Notes under the pieces: model-generated
Told to the model about the DNA's origin: nothing
What the model saw: only the letters and a program-made list of their open reading frames with translations
Database searches by the model: none
Part shown: positions 63,040 through 64,000 of the stretch, piece by piece
Numbering within the stretch: position 1 is the stretch's first letter
Layout: the number at the start of each line of letters is the position of its first letter
Made by a program: the position numbers and the translations under genes
Source: Marinobacter gelidimuriae
GTDB taxonomy: Bacteria > Pseudomonadota > Gammaproteobacteria > Pseudomonadales > Oleiphilaceae
Direction: 5' to 3'
Assembly: GCF_000372805.1 (NCBI RefSeq)
Contig: NZ_KB889851.1
Span: 1 to 64,000 of the forward strand
Length of the DNA stretch: 64,000 bases

Positions 63040-64000
63040 ATGAATACAGAAATTATTCTCGGCGTAGTCATGTTCACTGTGATTGTTTTGGCGCTGGTTG
63101 CGATTATTCTTGCGGCCCGTTCCCAGCTGGTCAGTACCGGTGATGTGACCATTGAAATTAACGACGACCCCGAGCACACGGTGAAAACCGAAGCCGGTGG
63201 AAAGTTGCTGAATACATTGGCCGGCAGCGGTATTTTTCTGTCGTCTGCTTGTGGCGGCGGCGGCACCTGCGCCCAATGCAAATGTAAGGTTTTCGACGGC
63301 GGCGGCGCTATGCTGCCCACCGAAAAGACCCATTTTACCAACCGCGAAGAAAAAGAAGGCTGGCGCCTGTCGTGCCAGGTTCCGGTAAAACAGGACATGA
63401 AAATTGAAGTGCCGGAAGAGTTCTTCGGTGTTAAGAAGTGGGAATGCGATGTGGTGAGCAACCACAACCAGGCCACCTTCATCAAAGAATTGATTCTGAA
63501 GTTGCCAGAGGGCGAAGAAGTCGCCTTCCGTGCTGGTGGTTACGTGCAGTTGGAGTGCCCGGCGTACGAAATCGACTTCAAGGAATTTGCGATTGAAGAA
63601 GAGTTCCGTGAAGATTGGGACAAGCACGATATCTGGCGCTACAAGGCCATCAACAAGGAGGACACGATCCGTGCTTACTCCATGGCCAACTACCCGGAAG
63701 AGAAGGGCATACTGAAGTTTAATATCCGTATTGCTACACCGCCTCCGGGTACCAGTCATAACCCGGGCATTATGTCGAGCTACGTGTTTGATTTGAAACT
63801 CGGCGATAAGATGACAGTAATGGGTCCGTTTGGTGAGTTCTTCGCCAAGAAAACCGATGCGGAAATGGTGTTTGTGGGTGGCGGTGCCGGTATGGCGCCC
63901 ATGCGTTCCCTCATCTTTGACCAGCTCAAACGTCTGAACTCCAAGCGCAAGATCAGCTTCTGGTATGGCGCACGTAGCGTACGGGAAATGTTCTACGTCG
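63040..64000 (+). CDS. nqrF: Na+-translocating NADH:quinone reductase subunit F (partial, cut by window end)
   Basis: The NADH-oxidising subunit, with 320 codons present of about 408 expected. An N-terminal helix (about residues 5-26) is followed by a 2Fe-2S domain with Cys71, Cys77, Cys80 and Cys112 ([17 protein letters not shown]). The FAD-binding motif [11 protein letters not shown] and the start of the NADH domain ([13 protein letters not shown]) follow. The gene continues past the window and shows no damage. Confidence 0.93.
   Translation, partial: MNTEIILGVVMFTVIVLALVAIILAARSQLVSTGDVTIEINDDPEHTVKTEAGGKLLNTLAGSGIFLSSACGGGGTCAQCKCKVFDGGGAMLPTEKTHFTNREEKEGWRLSCQVPVKQDMKIEVPEEFFGVKKWECDVVSNHNQATFIKELILKLPEGEEVAFRAGGYVQLECPAYEIDFKEFAIEEEFREDWDKHDIWRYKAINKEDTIRAYSMANYPEEKGILKFNIRIATPPPGTSHNPGIMSSYVFDLKLGDKMTVMGPFGEFFAKKTDAEMVFVGGGAGMAPMRSLIFDQLKRLNSKRKISFWYGARSVREMFYV

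Noticed and set aside
1..64000. CRISPR arrays, tRNA or rRNA genes, prophage modules
   Set aside because: No regular spaced repeats, no tRNA-like TTCGA arm with matching acceptor stem, and no phage structural or integrase genes were found on reading both strands.

Overview
The window looks like chromosome from a Marinobacter-type marine gammaproteobacterium. This rests on gene content and order: tamA-tamB, lexA-sulA, a complete System I cytochrome c maturation operon, a Bat/MoxR operon, a 180-kDa-type NAD-glutamate dehydrogenase, psrA, mtiP-csiV-mfd-gap and the Na+-NQR operon follow the Pseudomonas/Marinobacter pattern. No tRNA, rRNA, CRISPR array or prophage was recognised.

Layout. 1-178: right end of an IS200/IS605-type element with an omega-RNA-like hairpin. 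179-6945: ion transporter (-), tamA-tamB (+). 6964-7688: remnants of an amidoligase / class-I amidotransferase pair. 7810-9845: SOS-controlled lexA-sulA and two small conserved genes. 10218-13553: a chain of broken flagellar genes (fliT-like, fleQ, fleR, fliE, fliF, fliR, flhB) in ancestral order. 13574-17336: an ADP-forming acyl-CoA synthetase flanked by two enoyl-CoA hydratases. 17423-20719: an A/T-richer cassette with copper nitrite reductase, a secreted unknown, SCO and PCuAC copper chaperones, behind two FNR/DNR-like boxes. 21020-22959: uraA-upp. 23198-24944: the rest of the broken flagellar locus (flhA, DUF2802 gene, fhlB-like, fliK-like). 25064-32460: ccmABCDEF-dsbE-ccmHI. 32537-39411: batD, batB/C, batA, DUF4381, DUF58 and moxR (-). 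39595-46363: gdhB, carbonic anhydrase and a 16S rRNA methyltransferase. 46360-46990: a deletion-scarred rlmG. 47079-48761: ribE and an unknown membrane protein ending in a REP-like palindrome. 48857-58016: psrA, L,D-transpeptidase, mscS, mtiP, csiV, mfd, gap. 58372-64000: nqrA-F, with nqrF cut by the window end.

The main observation is a flagellar/chemotaxis locus that has collapsed through many internal deletions. At least ten flagellar genes survive only as pieces, still in the order expected of a Pseudomonas/Marinobacter cluster, and the piece chain is split by about 9.6 kb of intact metabolic genes. Similar scars occur in the amidoligase/C26 pair and in rlmG, so deletion-driven erosion reaches beyond motility. 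If no second flagellar system exists elsewhere, the organism is probably non-motile.

The intact genes suggest a respiring bacterium: Na+-NQR for quinone reduction, the ccm system for c-type cytochromes, and a nitrite reductase with its own apparent copper-loading proteins for low-oxygen nitrite reduction. All family assignments come from reading the translated sequence. No database search was run.
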